In this document: positions 27,191 through 37,086 of the stretch, piece after piece
How the letters are laid out: each line of letters begins with the position of its first letter
Position numbering within the stretch: position 1 is the first letter of the stretch
Assembly: GCF_030142045.1 (NCBI RefSeq)
Contig: NZ_CP126242.1
Coordinates: 992,001-1,056,000, forward strand
Length of the DNA stretch: 64,000 nt
Direction of reading: 5' to 3'
Origin: Arthrobacter sp. zg-Y919
GTDB lineage: Bacteria; Actinomycetota; Actinomycetes; Actinomycetales; Micrococcaceae
The notes under the pieces: model-generated
Told to the model about the DNA's origin: nothing
Seen by the model: the letters and a program-made list of their open reading frames with translations, nothing else
The model's database searches: none
Made by a program: the position numbers and the translations under genes

Positions 27191-29416
27191 ATGGAGGGTC
27201 CCGAAATTCAGTTCGCAGAAGCCGTTATTGACAACGGCAAATACGGCAAGCGCGTCATCCGGTTCGAAACCGGCCGCCTTGCCCAGCAGGCCGCCGGTGC
27301 GGCGATGGTCTACATTGACGAAGACACCGCCCTGCTCTCGGCCACGTCCGCCGGTAAGTCCCCGCGTGAAGGTTTCGACTTCTTCCCGCTGACCGTGGAT
27401 GTCGAGGAGCGTATGTACGCTGCCGGCCGCATCCCGGGCTCGTTCTTCCGCCGCGAAGGCCGCCCGTCCACCGAAGCCATCCTGGCCTGCCGCCTGATGG
27501 ACCGCCCGCTGCGCCCCGCCTTCGTCAAGGGCCTGCGCAACGAGGTCCAGATCGTGGTCACCGTCCTGGCGATCAACCCGGACGTGCTCTACGACGTGGT
27601 GGCAATCAACGCTTCGTCCATGTCCACCCAGCTGAGCGGCCTGCCGTTCTCCGGCCCGATCGGCGGCGTCCGCGTTGCCCTGGTCGACGGCCAGTGGGTT
27701 GCCTTCCCGAAGCACTCCGAGCTTGAGCGCGCAGTGTTCTCGATGGTGGTTGCCGGCCGCATCGCCGGTGACGACGTCGCCATCATGATGGTGGAAGCCG
27801 AAGCCACCGACAACGCCTGGACCCTCATCAAGGAAGAGGGCGCCACCGCCCCGACCGAAGAGGTTGTGGCAGAAGGCCTGGAAGCGGCCAAGCCGTTCAT
27901 CAAGGTCCTGTGCGACGCCCAGTCCGACCTGGCTGCCCGTGCCGCCAAGCCGACCGTCGAGTTCCCGATCTTCCTGGACTACCAGGATGACGTGTACGAG
28001 GCCGTTGAAGCCGAAGCCGCCGAGAAGCTGGCCAAGGTCTTCTCCATCGCCGACAAGCAGGAGCGCGACACCGCCGCCGACGCGCTGAAGGACGAAGTCA
28101 AGGCCGCACTGGCCGGGAAGTTCGAAGGCCGCGAAGGTGAAATCTCCGCTGCCTTCCGCTCCGTCACCAAGCACGTTGTGCGCCAGCGCATCCTCAAGGA
28201 GCAGGTCCGCATCGACGGCCGTGGCCTGACGGACATCCGCCAGCTCACCGCCGAGGTCGAGGTTCTGCCCCGCGTGCACGGTTCGGCCATCTTCGAGCGC
28301 GGCGAAACCCAGATCATGGGTGTCACCACGCTGAACATGCTGAAGATGGAACAGCAGATCGACTCGCTGTCGCCGGTAACGCGCAAGCGCTACATGCACA
28401 ACTACAACTTCCCGCCGTACTCCACCGGTGAAACCGGCCGCGTGGGTTCGCCCAAGCGCCGCGAAATCGGCCACGGTGCCCTGGCAGAGCGCGCGCTCAT
28501 GCCGGTGCTGCCGACGCGTGAGGAATTCCCGTACGCCATCCGCCAGGTCTCCGAAGCCCTGAGCTCCAACGGTTCCACCTCGATGGGTTCGGTCTGCGCC
28601 TCGACGCTGTCCATGCTCAACGCCGGTGTTCCGCTGCGCGCTCCGGTTGCCGGTATCGCCATGGGCCTGGTCTCCGACCAGGTCGACGGTGAAACCCGCT
28701 ACGCCGCCCTGACCGATATCCTCGGCGCCGAAGATGCCTTCGGCGACATGGACTTCAAGGTCGCCGGTACCTCCGAGTTCGTCACGGCCATCCAGCTGGA
28801 CACCAAGCTCGACGGTATCCCCGCCTCCGTTCTGGCTGCAGCACTGAAGCAGGCCCGCGAAGCCCGCCTGCACATCCTCGACGTGATGCAGGCCGCGATC
28901 GACGCTCCGGACGAGCTCTCCGAGTTCGCCCCGCGCATCATCTCGGTCAAGATCCCCGTGGATAAGATCGGCGAGGTCATTGGCCCGAAGGGCAAGATGA
29001 TCAACCAGATCCAGGAGGACACCGGCGCTGACATCTCCATCGAAGATGACGGCACCGTCCTCATCGGTGCAACCGACGGCGGCTCCGCCGAGGCTGCCCG
29101 CTCGGCGATCAACGCGATCGCCAACCCGCAGGTCCCCGAGATCGGCGAGCGTTACCTCGGTACGGTAGTCAAGACCACCACCTTCGGTGCTTTTGTCTCC
29201 CTGACCCCGGGCAAGGACGGCCTGCTGCACATCTCCGAGCTGCGTAAGCTCGCCGGCGGCAAGCGCGTGGACAACGTCGACGACGTCGTCTCCGTGGGCC
29301 AGAAGGTCCAGGTGGAAATCACCAAGATCGATGACCGTGGAAAGCTTTCGCTCTCCCCGGTGGTTGCTGAAGACGCCGAAGGCGAAGAAGCAGCAGAAAC
29401 CGAGTCTGCAGAGTAA
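27191..29416 (+). CDS. pnp: polyribonucleotide nucleotidyltransferase (PNPase)
   Basis: 741 aa. Phosphorolytic 3'-5' exoribonuclease. Two RNase PH domains (first from [14 protein letters not shown], second with [14 protein letters not shown] and [13 protein letters not shown]), then the KH domain [16 protein letters not shown] (about 597-612) and a C-terminal S1 domain ([17 protein letters not shown]). ATG 27191 is fixed by an excellent GGAGGTGA 7 nt upstream; the open frame before it has no family similarity. An acidic tail ends the protein. Confidence 0.97.
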   Translation: MEGPEIQFAEAVIDNGKYGKRVIRFETGRLAQQAAGAAMVYIDEDTALLSATSAGKSPREGFDFFPLTVDVEERMYAAGRIPGSFFRREGRPSTEAILACRLMDRPLRPAFVKGLRNEVQIVVTVLAINPDVLYDVVAINASSMSTQLSGLPFSGPIGGVRVALVDGQWVAFPKHSELERAVFSMVVAGRIAGDDVAIMMVEAEATDNAWTLIKEEGATAPTEEVVAEGLEAAKPFIKVLCDAQSDLAARAAKPTVEFPIFLDYQDDVYEAVEAEAAEKLAKVFSIADKQERDTAADALKDEVKAALAGKFEGREGEISAAFRSVTKHVVRQRILKEQVRIDGRGLTDIRQLTAEVEVLPRVHGSAIFERGETQIMGVTTLNMLKMEQQIDSLSPVTRKRYMHNYNFPPYSTGETGRVGSPKRREIGHGALAERALMPVLPTREEFPYAIRQVSEALSSNGSTSMGSVCASTLSMLNAGVPLRAPVAGIAMGLVSDQVDGETRYAALTDILGAEDAFGDMDFKVAGTSEFVTAIQLDTKLDGIPASVLAAALKQAREARLHILDVMQAAIDAPDELSEFAPRIISVKIPVDKIGEVIGPKGKMINQIQEDTGADISIEDDGTVLIGATDGGSAEAARSAINAIANPQVPEIGERYLGTVVKTTTFGAFVSLTPGKDGLLHISELRKLAGGKRVDNVDDVVSVGQKVQVEITKIDDRGKLSLSPVVAEDAEGEEAAETESAE

Positions 29417-30817
29417 ATGCAGGACTTCTCCGATGGAAACCGTTCCGTGTCCACTTCCTCACCGAAGGGGCACGGGACGGTTGTCCAGCTTCCGCTGACC
29501 ACTCTTTCCTCCGACCCGACCCTCGTAGTCGGCACTCCGGGAGGCGCCGTCGTGCGCCGTTCGGTACTGCCCGGTGGCGTCCGGGTCCTGACCGAGGAAA
29601 TGCCCGGCCAGCGAAGCACGGCCATCGGATTCTGGGTTGGTGTCGGCTCGCGGGATGAAGCCGCGGGCCGGCACGGCTCCACACACTTCCTTGAGCACCT
29701 GCTATTCAAGGGCACCACCCGGCGCTCGGCGCTGGATATTGCCTCGGCCTTTGACGAGGTGGGCGGCGAGTCCAATGCGGCCACCGCCAAGGAAAGCACC
29801 TGCTACTACGCACGGGTGCTGGATACCGATCTTCCGATGGCCATTGACGTCATCACCGATATGGTCACGTCCGCCGTCCTGGATCCGGAGGAACTGGAAC
29901 AGGAACGCGACGTCATCCTGGAAGAGATCGCCATGGACAATGACGATCCGGCTGATCTCTGCCATGAAAAGTTCTCCGAGGCCGTCCTGGGCGAGCATGC
30001 CCTGGGCCGTCCCATCGGCGGCACCCCCGAGGCCATCCGCAGTGTCTCCCGCGAAGCGGTCCTCGAGCATTACCGGCGTTACTACCGTCCGGAGGAGCTG
30101 GTGGTCACTGCCGCCGGGGGACTGGACCACGAGGAGGTCTGCGCCCTGGTGCTGCAGGCCCTGCAGACCGCCGGCTGGGAGCTGGACCCGGCGGCAACGC
30201 CCGCACCGCGCCGGAACACCGAGCCGGCAGTGATTTCCGGGACCGCCGGAGTCCAGGTCATCAACCGTCCGGTGGAGCAGGCCAACATCGTCATGGGCTG
30301 CCCCTCGCTGACCGCCACCGATGACCGCCGCTTCGCCATGAGCGTGCTGAACACGATCCTTGGCGGCGGGATGTCCTCCCGCCTGTTCCAGGAGATCCGC
30401 GAGAAGCGCGGCCTGGTCTACTCCACCTACTCGTTCTCGGCGTCGTACGCCGACGCCGGCTATTTCGGCATGTACGCGGGCTGCTCGCCGGCCAAGACCC
30501 GTCAGGTCATCGACCTGCTGGGCAGCGAACTGGAACGCCTTGCAGCCGACGGCGTCGAGCCGGCCGAGCTGGCCAAGGCCCTGGGCCAGATCTCCGGCGG
30601 AATGGTGCTTGGCCTCGAGGACTCCGGCTCGCGGATGTCCCGGCTGGGCCGGGCCGAACTGGTCAGCGGCGAGTTCATCGACATTGACGAGTCCCTGCGC
30701 CGGATCCATTCGGTCACGGCCGAACAGGTGCAGGAACTGGCCGCGGAACTCGCGGCGGCGCCGCGGACCATCACCGTGGTGGGCCCGTTCGAATCAGCCG
30801 TGGAACTGGGCTTCTAA
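29417..30817 (+). CDS. M16 family zinc peptidase
   Basis: 466 aa insulinase/processing-peptidase homologue. The inverted zinc motif HFLEH is at 90-94 and the third ligand Glu170 lies exactly 76 residues after H94 in VILEEIAM. The C-terminal inactive half has the GGGMSSRLFQEIREKRGLVY loop. It directly follows pnp, the same order as B. subtilis pnpA-mlpA. ATG 29417 touches the pnp stop; GTG 29447 region starts are possible because the first 30 residues are not conserved. Substrate unknown. Confidence 0.92.
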   Translation: MQDFSDGNRSVSTSSPKGHGTVVQLPLTTLSSDPTLVVGTPGGAVVRRSVLPGGVRVLTEEMPGQRSTAIGFWVGVGSRDEAAGRHGSTHFLEHLLFKGTTRRSALDIASAFDEVGGESNAATAKESTCYYARVLDTDLPMAIDVITDMVTSAVLDPEELEQERDVILEEIAMDNDDPADLCHEKFSEAVLGEHALGRPIGGTPEAIRSVSREAVLEHYRRYYRPEELVVTAAGGLDHEEVCALVLQALQTAGWELDPAATPAPRRNTEPAVISGTAGVQVINRPVEQANIVMGCPSLTATDDRRFAMSVLNTILGGGMSSRLFQEIREKRGLVYSTYSFSASYADAGYFGMYAGCSPAKTRQVIDLLGSELERLAADGVEPAELAKALGQISGGMVLGLEDSGSRMSRLGRAELVSGEFIDIDESLRRIHSVTAEQVQELAAELAAAPRTITVVGPFESAVELGF

Positions 30818-30836
30818 CTCCTCAAGACTTCCCAAG

Positions 30837-30873
30837 ACAAAAGGCACACCCGGCGTCCGGGTGTGCCTTTTGT
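30837..30873 (+). terminator. bidirectional terminator between M16 gene and moaD
   Basis: A perfect 17-bp stem with a CGT loop; left arm begins ACAAAAGGCAC, right arm ends in TTTTGT. It serves both convergent genes. Confidence 0.92.
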
Positions 30874-30896
30874 CGTACCTGGGGTTAGAGCAGGCG

Positions 30897-31157
30897 TTAC
30901 CCGCCGGCGAACGGCGGCAGGATGTCGACGACGTCGTCCGCCTCCAGCAGCATGCCGGGATTGCGTGCTGCCGTCTCATTGACCAGGAACGTGCTGCGCG
31001 CAATCACGGTCGCCAGGGCCGGAACGCCGGCGCCCTGCGCCGGGTAGCGGGCGGCAAGTTTTTCCGTCAGCTCGGCCAGCGTCAGCGGGCCCATATCGAA
31101 TTGTTCTTCTTCTATGCCGGCTGCCGCTTTCGCAGCACCGAAGTATCGGATCAGCAC
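30897..31157 (-). CDS. moaD: MoaD/ThiS-type molybdopterin synthase small subunit
   Basis: 86 aa beta-grasp protein. It begins VLIRYFGAAKAAAG, has the DVVDILPPFAGG C-terminus, and ends in the Gly-Gly needed for adenylation and thiocarboxylate formation. Its partner, MoaE, is encoded 7 kb away at the other end of the molybdenum block. GTG 31157 directly follows the moaA stop, so it is the second gene of a moaA-moaD operon. Confidence 0.9.
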   Translation of the reverse strand: MLIRYFGAAKAAAGIEEEQFDMGPLTLAELTEKLAARYPAQGAGVPALATVIARSTFLVNETAARNPGMLLEADDVVDILPPFAGG

Positions 31158-32321
31158 TTAGCCGCCTATCGCACTCATGGTTCGGTCGGGCTGGACGTAG
31201 TCGGAGTCGCCAAGCCCGGTGTGGGCCATGCCGTGGGCCTTGGGCTTGCCCCACATGGCTTCCTGCCAGCGGCGGACGACGGCGTCGTCATCCACCCCGC
31301 TGCGCAGCAGGTCCCGCAGATCCGTTTCCTCGTGGGAGAAGAGGCAGCTGCGCACCTTTCCTTCCGCCGTGATCCGGGTGCGGACGCACTCCGCGCAGAA
31401 CGGCTCGGTGACAGAGGCAATAATGCCCACCGTTCCGACCACCGTTGCCGGATCCGCGTTCCGGCGTACCTCCCACCGCTGGGCCGGCGCACCGCCGCGC
31501 TCCCGGGGGTCCGGCGTCAGCACGAAGTCCCGTTCCAGCAGCGTCCGCATCTCCAGGGCAGTGATCATCCCGTCCCGGGTCCAGCCGTGGTCGGCGTCCA
31601 GGGGCATCTGCTCGATGAAGCGCAGCTCGAAGCCGCGGCTGACCGCCCATTCCAGCAGGTCCGGAGCCTCGGCGTCGTTGATGCCGCGCATGAGGACCGC
31701 ATTGATCTTGATCAGGCCCAGGCCCACCCGGGCGGCTTCCTCCACACCACGCAGCACCCGGTCCAGGAACGGACGGCGGGTGAGCTGGGCGAAGGTGTCC
31801 GGGTGCAGCGAATCCATGGACACATTGATGCGGGTCAGCCCGGCATCCTTAAGCGCCTGGGCCTTCTTGTCCAGACCGAGGCCGTTGGTGGTCAGCGAAA
31901 TGGGCAGGTCCGGATGGTTGGCATGGATGCCCGCCACGATCTCCACCAGGTCCGCGCGCACCAGCGGCTCGCCGCCGGTCAGGCGCAGTTCGCGCACACC
32001 CAGCCGGTCCACGCCAAGACGGACCAGGCGCACGATTTCGTCCCGCGAGAGGACCTTGTCCCGGGCCAGCCAGTCGAGGCCTTCGGCGGGCATGCAGTAG
32101 GTGCAGCGCAGGTTGCATTTGTCCGTGAGCGAAAGCCTCATGTCGGTGGCCTTCCGGCCGTACCGGTCCAGCAGCCCGTCCGCGGGCGTGAGCGCGAGCG
32201 CAGACGCGGGAGGGGGCAGGGGAGCGGATGTAGTGCTGCTGCCCACCGGGGATTGGCGGGCGCTGATGTCTGATGTACTGGGGGAAGGGCTGATTACAGG
32301 CATTCCCAGCTGAGTTCCCAT
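31158..32321 (-). CDS. moaA: GTP 3',8-cyclase
   Basis: 387 aa radical SAM enzyme that starts molybdenum cofactor synthesis from GTP. The SAM cluster motif is CNLRCTYC (C69, C73, C76); the second cluster ligands are FCAECVRTR and a Cys about 14 residues later. The C-terminal Gly-Gly, essential in MoaA, is present. An unusual 45-residue Ser/Pro-rich N-terminal extension precedes the family core (LLDRYGRKATDMRLSLTDKC); the leaderless -10 supports ATG 32321. Confidence 0.95.
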   Translation of the reverse strand: MGTQLGMPVISPSPSTSDISARQSPVGSSTTSAPLPPPASALALTPADGLLDRYGRKATDMRLSLTDKCNLRCTYCMPAEGLDWLARDKVLSRDEIVRLVRLGVDRLGVRELRLTGGEPLVRADLVEIVAGIHANHPDLPISLTTNGLGLDKKAQALKDAGLTRINVSMDSLHPDTFAQLTRRPFLDRVLRGVEEAARVGLGLIKINAVLMRGINDAEAPDLLEWAVSRGFELRFIEQMPLDADHGWTRDGMITALEMRTLLERDFVLTPDPRERGGAPAQRWEVRRNADPATVVGTVGIIASVTEPFCAECVRTRITAEGKVRSCLFSHEETDLRDLLRSGVDDDAVVRRWQEAMWGKPKAHGMAHTGLGDSDYVQPDRTMSAIGG

Positions 32322-32333
32322 CCCTCGAGGTTA
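32319..32333 (-). promoter_or_regulatory. leaderless promoter of moaA
   Basis: Minus strand TAACCT (32333-32328), 6 nt, ATG at 32321. It is only 14 bp from the opposing modA -10. Confidence 0.65.
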
Positions 32334-32347
32334 CGCCCTTTCACAGT

Positions 32348-32362
32348 TAGGCTCTATAAATG
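32348..32362 (+). promoter_or_regulatory. leaderless promoter of modA
   Basis: TAGGCT (32348-32353), 6 nt, ATG 32360; no ribosome-binding site. Confidence 0.65.
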
Positions 32363-33184
32363 CGCTTTGTTCTCCGGGCCCGCCGGGCCCCGGCGGCGTG
32401 CGTTGTGATGATTCTCACGGCTTTCACCGCCCTTACCGCCGGGTGCGCGTCTCCCGAGCCCGCCGGCAGCACGGACGGTGGTGGCCGGATCACGGTCTTT
32501 GCGGCGTCGTCACTCACCGATGTGGTGGAGTCACTGAACGCGGCGTACGACGGCGGCGGGCGGCTGCGCGTGAACGTGGGGTCCAGCAGTCAGCTGGTGG
32601 CGCAGCTGCAGTCCGGCGCGGAAGCGGATGTTGTGATCACCGCCGACCTTGAGGCGCTCGAACCCCTGCGGAACGGCCTGGACCGGGAAGCGGTGCTGGC
32701 CAGCAACCAGCTCGTGCTGGCCCTGGCGGCCGGCAACCCCGCCGGGATCACAGTGTTACGCGATGTTGCGGCCGACCGCGTCCGCGCGGCCCTGTGCGCA
32801 CCCTCGGTCCCGTGCGGCCGGGCCGCGGACCGGGTGCTGGCTGCGGCCGGCGTCGCGGTTCCGGACCCGAGCCTTGAGGACAGTGCCCGTTCCGTGCTGA
32901 CCAAGGTCTCCAGTGGGCAGGCCGACGCCGGACTGGTCTACCGGACCGACGCCCTGGCCGCGGCCGAGGCGGGCGTGACCTACCTGCCGCTGAGCGATCC
33001 CGGGCCTAACCGGTATCCGGCCGCCCTGACCGCCCAGGGGGCGGAGAACACGGACGCGGCAGCCTTCTTCGACTGGCTCACCGGTCCCGACGCGGCGGCA
33101 ATCCTCGCCGAGGCGGGTTTCGGCCCTCCGGAACCGGGCAGCGGCCCCGCAGACACTGCCCCGGGGAGCACCGATGCCCCTTAA
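32360..33184 (+). CDS. modA: molybdate ABC transporter substrate-binding lipoprotein
   Basis: 274 aa. A basic N-terminus and hydrophobic stretch end in the lipobox LTAG-C (Cys29), so it is a membrane-anchored periplasmic-side lipoprotein. The mature part shows the ModA pattern: ITVFAASSLTDVVESL, VGSSSQLVAQLQSGAEADVVITAD, and VLTKVSSGQADAGLVYRTDAL. It captures molybdate (or tungstate) for the permease. It overlaps modB by 11 nt. Confidence 0.92.
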   Translation: MRFVLRARRAPAACVVMILTAFTALTAGCASPEPAGSTDGGGRITVFAASSLTDVVESLNAAYDGGGRLRVNVGSSSQLVAQLQSGAEADVVITADLEALEPLRNGLDREAVLASNQLVLALAAGNPAGITVLRDVAADRVRAALCAPSVPCGRAADRVLAAAGVAVPDPSLEDSARSVLTKVSSGQADAGLVYRTDALAAAEAGVTYLPLSDPGPNRYPAALTAQGAENTDAAAFFDWLTGPDAAAILAEAGFGPPEPGSGPADTAPGSTDAP

Positions 33185-34028
33185 GTCATCTGGTACCCGC
33201 GGGCCGGCCTCCGGCTCCACCTCCGCCATGAGCCGGGAGGCCCGTGCCACCACTCCAGCCTGGCTGTGGCTGCCGGCCGGACTCGCCCTGCTGCTGTGCG
33301 CGGGGCCGGTTGCCGCCCTGCTGCTCAACGTGCCCTGGACGTCGCTGCCGGAGCTGCTCAGCACGGATGCGGCGCGGACTGCGCTGGGACTGTCCCTGGC
33401 CACCTCCGCCGGCTCCACGCTCCTGTGTGTGCTGCTGGGCCTGCCCCTGGCTGTGCTGCTCAGCAAGCTGGAGGGGCCGTGGATCCAGCTGATGCGCGGC
33501 ATCCTGCTGATCCCGCTGGTCCTCTCGCCCGTGGTCTCCGGCATCGCCCTGCTGTATTTCTGGGGCCGGCAGGGGATTGCCGGACGGCTGCTGGGCACCG
33601 TGGGCCTGGACGTCGGGTACTCGCCGGCCGCCGTCGTGATTGTGCAGGTGTTTGTCTCGCTGCCCTTCTTCGTGGTCGCCTCGCTGAACAGCCTGTCCGC
33701 CGTGGACCGGGACCTGGAAATGGCTGCGGCCACGTCCGGGGCCGGCCCCACCGCGATCCTCCGCCACATCACCCTGCCGCTGGCACTGCCCGGCATCGTG
33801 GCCGGCACCCTGCTGGCCTTCGCCCGGTCGCTGGGCGAGTACGGGGCCACCATCACCTTTGCCGGGAGCATCGCGGGAAGCACCCGGACCCTGCCGCTGC
33901 AGATTGAACTAAGCCTGAACTCCAACCAGCCCCAGGCCGCCCTGGGCATCTGCCTGATGCTTATTGCCCTGTACCTCCTGGTCCTGCTGCTGGCCCGGGT
34001 CGCCACCGGACGGTTGCTGCCGCGATGA
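33174..34028 (+). CDS. modB: molybdate ABC transporter permease
   Basis: 284 aa. After about 27 polar residues there are five or six helices of the BPD inner-membrane family, with the EAA-type loop LEMAAATSGAGPTAILRHITLPLALPG that contacts the ATPase, followed by SLGEYGATITFAG, characteristic of ModB. No ATPase gene (modC) follows: the next start overlaps the modB stop and encodes an oxidoreductase, so the ATPase must be encoded elsewhere. Confidence 0.93.
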   Translation: MPLKSSGTRGPASGSTSAMSREARATTPAWLWLPAGLALLLCAGPVAALLLNVPWTSLPELLSTDAARTALGLSLATSAGSTLLCVLLGLPLAVLLSKLEGPWIQLMRGILLIPLVLSPVVSGIALLYFWGRQGIAGRLLGTVGLDVGYSPAAVVIVQVFVSLPFFVVASLNSLSAVDRDLEMAAATSGAGPTAILRHITLPLALPGIVAGTLLAFARSLGEYGATITFAGSIAGSTRTLPLQIELSLNSNQPQAALGICLMLIALYLLVLLLARVATGRLLPR

Positions 34029-35602
34029 GCGGCCCCGGGCAGGGCGGGCGCGGTGCTGGCGGCGGAACCGGCCGGACACGCTCACACCCGTGGTGGGCGG
34101 TGGCCGCAGGGATGGTCGCCGCCGCACTGGGCGTCGCGGCCGGGGAACTGCTGGCCGCCATCGTCAGCCCGTCGCTGTCCCCGGTGTCCGCGGTCGGCTC
34201 GGTAGTGATCGATGCCGTCCCCGGCCCGGTCAAGGACGCCGCGATTGCACTGTTCGGCACAGCGGACAAAACAGCGCTGCTGGTGGGCATGGGACTGGTC
34301 ATCGCCCTTGCGGCCGCCGCTGCCGGCCGCCTGGAACTGCGCCGTCCGCCGTCGGGCGCCGCGGTCCTGGGCCTCTTCGGAGCCGCGGGCCTGGCGGCGG
34401 TCTTCTCCCGTCAGCAGTTCTCGCTGCTGTCGGTCCTGCCGCCCGTGGCTGCCGCCGTCGTCGCCGTCCTGGTCCTGCGGGCACTCGCGGCCCGGATCCG
34501 GGACCTGGCTGCGGCACCGACGGAAAATGACGCCTCGGTGCGCCGGCGTACGGTGCTGGCCTCCGTAGGCGGGGGAGCGGCGGTGGCCCTGGTCGGCGCG
34601 GCGCTGGCAGGCATTGCCCGCGGCGGGCAGGTGGGCGTCACCGCCCTGCGCGGGGCTGTCCGGCTTCCGGCTCCGTCCCGGCCCGCCGCACCCGTGCCGG
34701 CCGGAGCCGGGCTCGCCGTCGACGGGCTGGCACCGCTGGTGACGCCGGCCGAGGACTTTTACCGGATCGACACGGCCCTCAGCGTGCCGCTGATTGATCC
34801 GGCGGACTGGCGGCTGCGGGTCACCGGAATGGTGGACCGCGAGGTGGAGCTGAGCTACGCGGAGCTGCTCGCCGAGCCGCTGCAGGAAAGCTACGTCACC
34901 CTCGCCTGCGTTTCCAACGAGGTGGGCGGGGACCTGATCGGCAATGCACGGTGGCTGGGGCTGCCGGTCCGGGAGCTGCTGGCCCGGGCCGGTATCCGGC
35001 CCGGTGCGGACATGGTGCTGTCCACGAGCCGGGACGGCTGGAGCGCCTCCACCCCGTTGGAGGCGCTGACCGATGACCGGGACGCGCTGCTGGCCGTGGG
35101 TATGAACGGGGAACCGCTGCCGCTGGAACACGGCTTCCCCGTCCGGCTGGTGGTCCCCGGACTTTACGGGTACGTCTCCGCGACCAAATGGGTCACCGAG
35201 CTGCGGGTCACGCGGTTCGCGGACGAAACCGCGTACTGGACGGACCGGGGCTGGGGCGAGCGTGGTCCGGTCAAGCTCTCCTCACGCATCGATGTTCCCG
35301 GCCGGGCGCCGGTCTCCGCCGGTGCTGTCACCGTGGCCGGCGTGGCGTGGGCACAGCACACGGGCATCAGCGCGGTACAGGTGCGGGTCGACGACGGCGG
35401 CTGGCAGGACGCCGAGCTCGCCCCCGGAATCTCCGCCGACACCTGGCGCCAGTACCGGATCAGCGTGGACCTGGCACCGGGCGGCCACGACCTCGCCGTG
35501 CGCGCCGTGGATGCCAACGGGGTGCGGCAGGCCGAAGAAAAACGGCCGGTGCTTCCCGACGGAGCCACGGGGCTGCATACAATTCGGGTGACGGCCCGCT
35601 GA
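34025..35602 (+). CDS. membrane-bound molybdopterin oxidoreductase, sulfite-oxidase type
   Basis: 525 aa. The N-terminal ~200 residues hold about five hydrophobic helices. The sulfite-oxidase fold molybdopterin domain follows (about 230-420) with VTLACVSNEVGG, whose Cys295 should ligate Mo, and GLYGYVSATKWVTEL. The C-terminal ~100 residues are the dimerisation domain. The layout is that of actinobacterial membrane-anchored YedY/sulfite-oxidase relatives facing outward. The physiological substrate is unknown; sulfite or a protein/small-molecule sulfoxide are possibilities. ATG 34025 overlaps modB (ATGA). Confidence 0.88.
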   Translation: MSGPGQGGRGAGGGTGRTRSHPWWAVAAGMVAAALGVAAGELLAAIVSPSLSPVSAVGSVVIDAVPGPVKDAAIALFGTADKTALLVGMGLVIALAAAAAGRLELRRPPSGAAVLGLFGAAGLAAVFSRQQFSLLSVLPPVAAAVVAVLVLRALAARIRDLAAAPTENDASVRRRTVLASVGGGAAVALVGAALAGIARGGQVGVTALRGAVRLPAPSRPAAPVPAGAGLAVDGLAPLVTPAEDFYRIDTALSVPLIDPADWRLRVTGMVDREVELSYAELLAEPLQESYVTLACVSNEVGGDLIGNARWLGLPVRELLARAGIRPGADMVLSTSRDGWSASTPLEALTDDRDALLAVGMNGEPLPLEHGFPVRLVVPGLYGYVSATKWVTELRVTRFADETAYWTDRGWGERGPVKLSSRIDVPGRAPVSAGAVTVAGVAWAQHTGISAVQVRVDDGGWQDAELAPGISADTWRQYRISVDLAPGGHDLAVRAVDANGVRQAEEKRPVLPDGATGLHTIRVTAR

Positions 35603-35653
35603 GGACCGTCCACCGGCATCGATCCGCTCCGCGAGCTGCATCCATCAGTCCGC

Positions 35654-35698
35654 TCCCGCCCGTCCGCATTCCAACGGCCGCATCCCGCCCGTCCGCAT
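35654..35698 (+). repeat. 16-bp direct repeat upstream of moeA
   Basis: TCCCGCCCGTCCGCAT at 35654-35669 and again, identical, at 35683-35698 (29-bp period), ending 13 nt before ATG 35712. The 29-bp period is not an exact number of helix turns. A regulator site or a local duplication are both possible. Confidence 0.65.
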
Positions 35699-35711
35699 CA
35701 CAAGGAGGAAC

Positions 35712-37040
35712 ATGTCCGCACAATCCGTCCCGCCGGGTGTCCCGGCGGCGGTGCCCGCCGTTCCGCCCGCAGCCGGACCGCGGCCGGTGGAAGTGCACCG
35801 GCAAGCGGTCGAGGATCTCCTGGGGGACTGGTTCCGGGCGCATCCGCCCACGGGGGAGACCATCCAGCTTGATCAGGCGGCCGGCCGGATCCTCGCCGCG
35901 GAGGTCCGGGCCCCGGGGAACCTGCCGCCCTTTACGAATTCCCAGATGGACGGTTACGCGGTCCGCACCGCCGACCTCGCCGGCAGGGCAACCGGGTCCG
36001 GCAGTGCTGGACTGGTTTCCCTAGCCGTCGCCGCTCCGATCCCCGCCGGATCGGAAGCGCCGCCGCTGCTGCCCGGAACAGCCGCCCCCGTCATGACCGG
36101 AGCCATGCTGCCCGAAGGCGCCGACGCCGTCGTACCGATCGAGGCCTGCACTCCCGACTATTTCCTGCCCGGCTCCGGCTCCGGCTCTGGTCCCGGCAGC
36201 GCCGCCACCGTCGCCGTCCCGGCCGACGCGTCCGCCGGCCAGTTCGTCCGCAGGGCCGGCAGTGACATTGCCGCCGGAGCCCTGGCGCTTCCCGCCGGCA
36301 CCGTCCTGGGACCGCTGCAGCTGGGACTGCTTGCCGCCCTCGGCCTGGACCGGGTCACCGTCCGGGCACGGCCGCGGGTGCTGCTGCTGGCCACCGGCGA
36401 TGAGGTGATTGAGCCCGGCATGCCGCTGGGACCGGGCCAGATTCATGACGCAAACACCACCCTGCTCCGCAGTTCGCTGGAGCAGGCGGGCGCAGAGGTA
36501 CTCCGGTCCCGGATCCTGGTGGACTCCCCGCAGGAGTTCCTGGACCGGCTCCGTGCCGACCTCGCCGCCGACACACCGGACCTGGTCCTCACCTCCGGCG
36601 GCATAAGCAAAGGTGCCTACGAGGTCGTCCGCCAGGCCCTGACCGCGCAGGACGTGGAGTTCCTGTCCGTGGCCATGCAGCCCGGCGGTCCGCAGGGCAT
36701 CGGCACGGTCCAGGGCATCCCGTTCCTCGGCTTCCCCGGCAACCCGGTCAGCTCGCTGGTGTCCTTCGAAATGTTCCTGCGTCCGGCCCTGACCGCCGCC
36801 ACGGGAGCACCGCGTCCCCGGACCGAAGTAGTGGCGCGCCTCTCAGCGCCGCTGGGGAGCCCGGCCGGCAAGCACCAGGTGCGCCGGGGCCGGTTCACCG
36901 CCGGGACAGTGGAACCGGTGGGTGGTCCGGGGTCCCATCTGGTCCACGCCCTGGCCTCCTCCAACGCCCTGATCTCCGTCCCGGTGGGGACCGAACACCT
37001 CGAGGCGGGCGCGGAAGTGACAGTATTGCTATTGGAATAA
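35712..37040 (+). CDS. moeA: molybdopterin molybdotransferase
   Basis: 442 aa. Inserts molybdate into adenylylated molybdopterin. [65 protein letters not shown] and [14 protein letters not shown] are the successive MoeA motifs. A Gly/Ser-rich insert (about 155-165) and a Pro/Ala-rich N-terminus are host features. ATG 35712 has AAGGAGG at 4-5 nt. It leads the moeA-moaC-mogA-moaE run. Confidence 0.95.
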   Translation: MSAQSVPPGVPAAVPAVPPAAGPRPVEVHRQAVEDLLGDWFRAHPPTGETIQLDQAAGRILAAEVRAPGNLPPFTNSQMDGYAVRTADLAGRATGSGSAGLVSLAVAAPIPAGSEAPPLLPGTAAPVMTGAMLPEGADAVVPIEACTPDYFLPGSGSGSGPGSAATVAVPADASAGQFVRRAGSDIAAGALALPAGTVLGPLQLGLLAALGLDRVTVRARPRVLLLATGDEVIEPGMPLGPGQIHDANTTLLRSSLEQAGAEVLRSRILVDSPQEFLDRLRADLAADTPDLVLTSGGISKGAYEVVRQALTAQDVEFLSVAMQPGGPQGIGTVQGIPFLGFPGNPVSSLVSFEMFLRPALTAATGAPRPRTEVVARLSAPLGSPAGKHQVRRGRFTAGTVEPVGGPGSHLVHALASSNALISVPVGTEHLEAGAEVTVLLLE

Positions 37041-37086
37041 CCCGACCGCGTCCCGCCCGGACGCCGTGTCCCGAAAGGACCCTGCA

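Noticed and set aside
26975..29230. 751-codon open frame antisense to pnp
   Set aside because: High-GC coding sequence routinely leaves the opposite strand open; the translation has no family features and pnp is certain.
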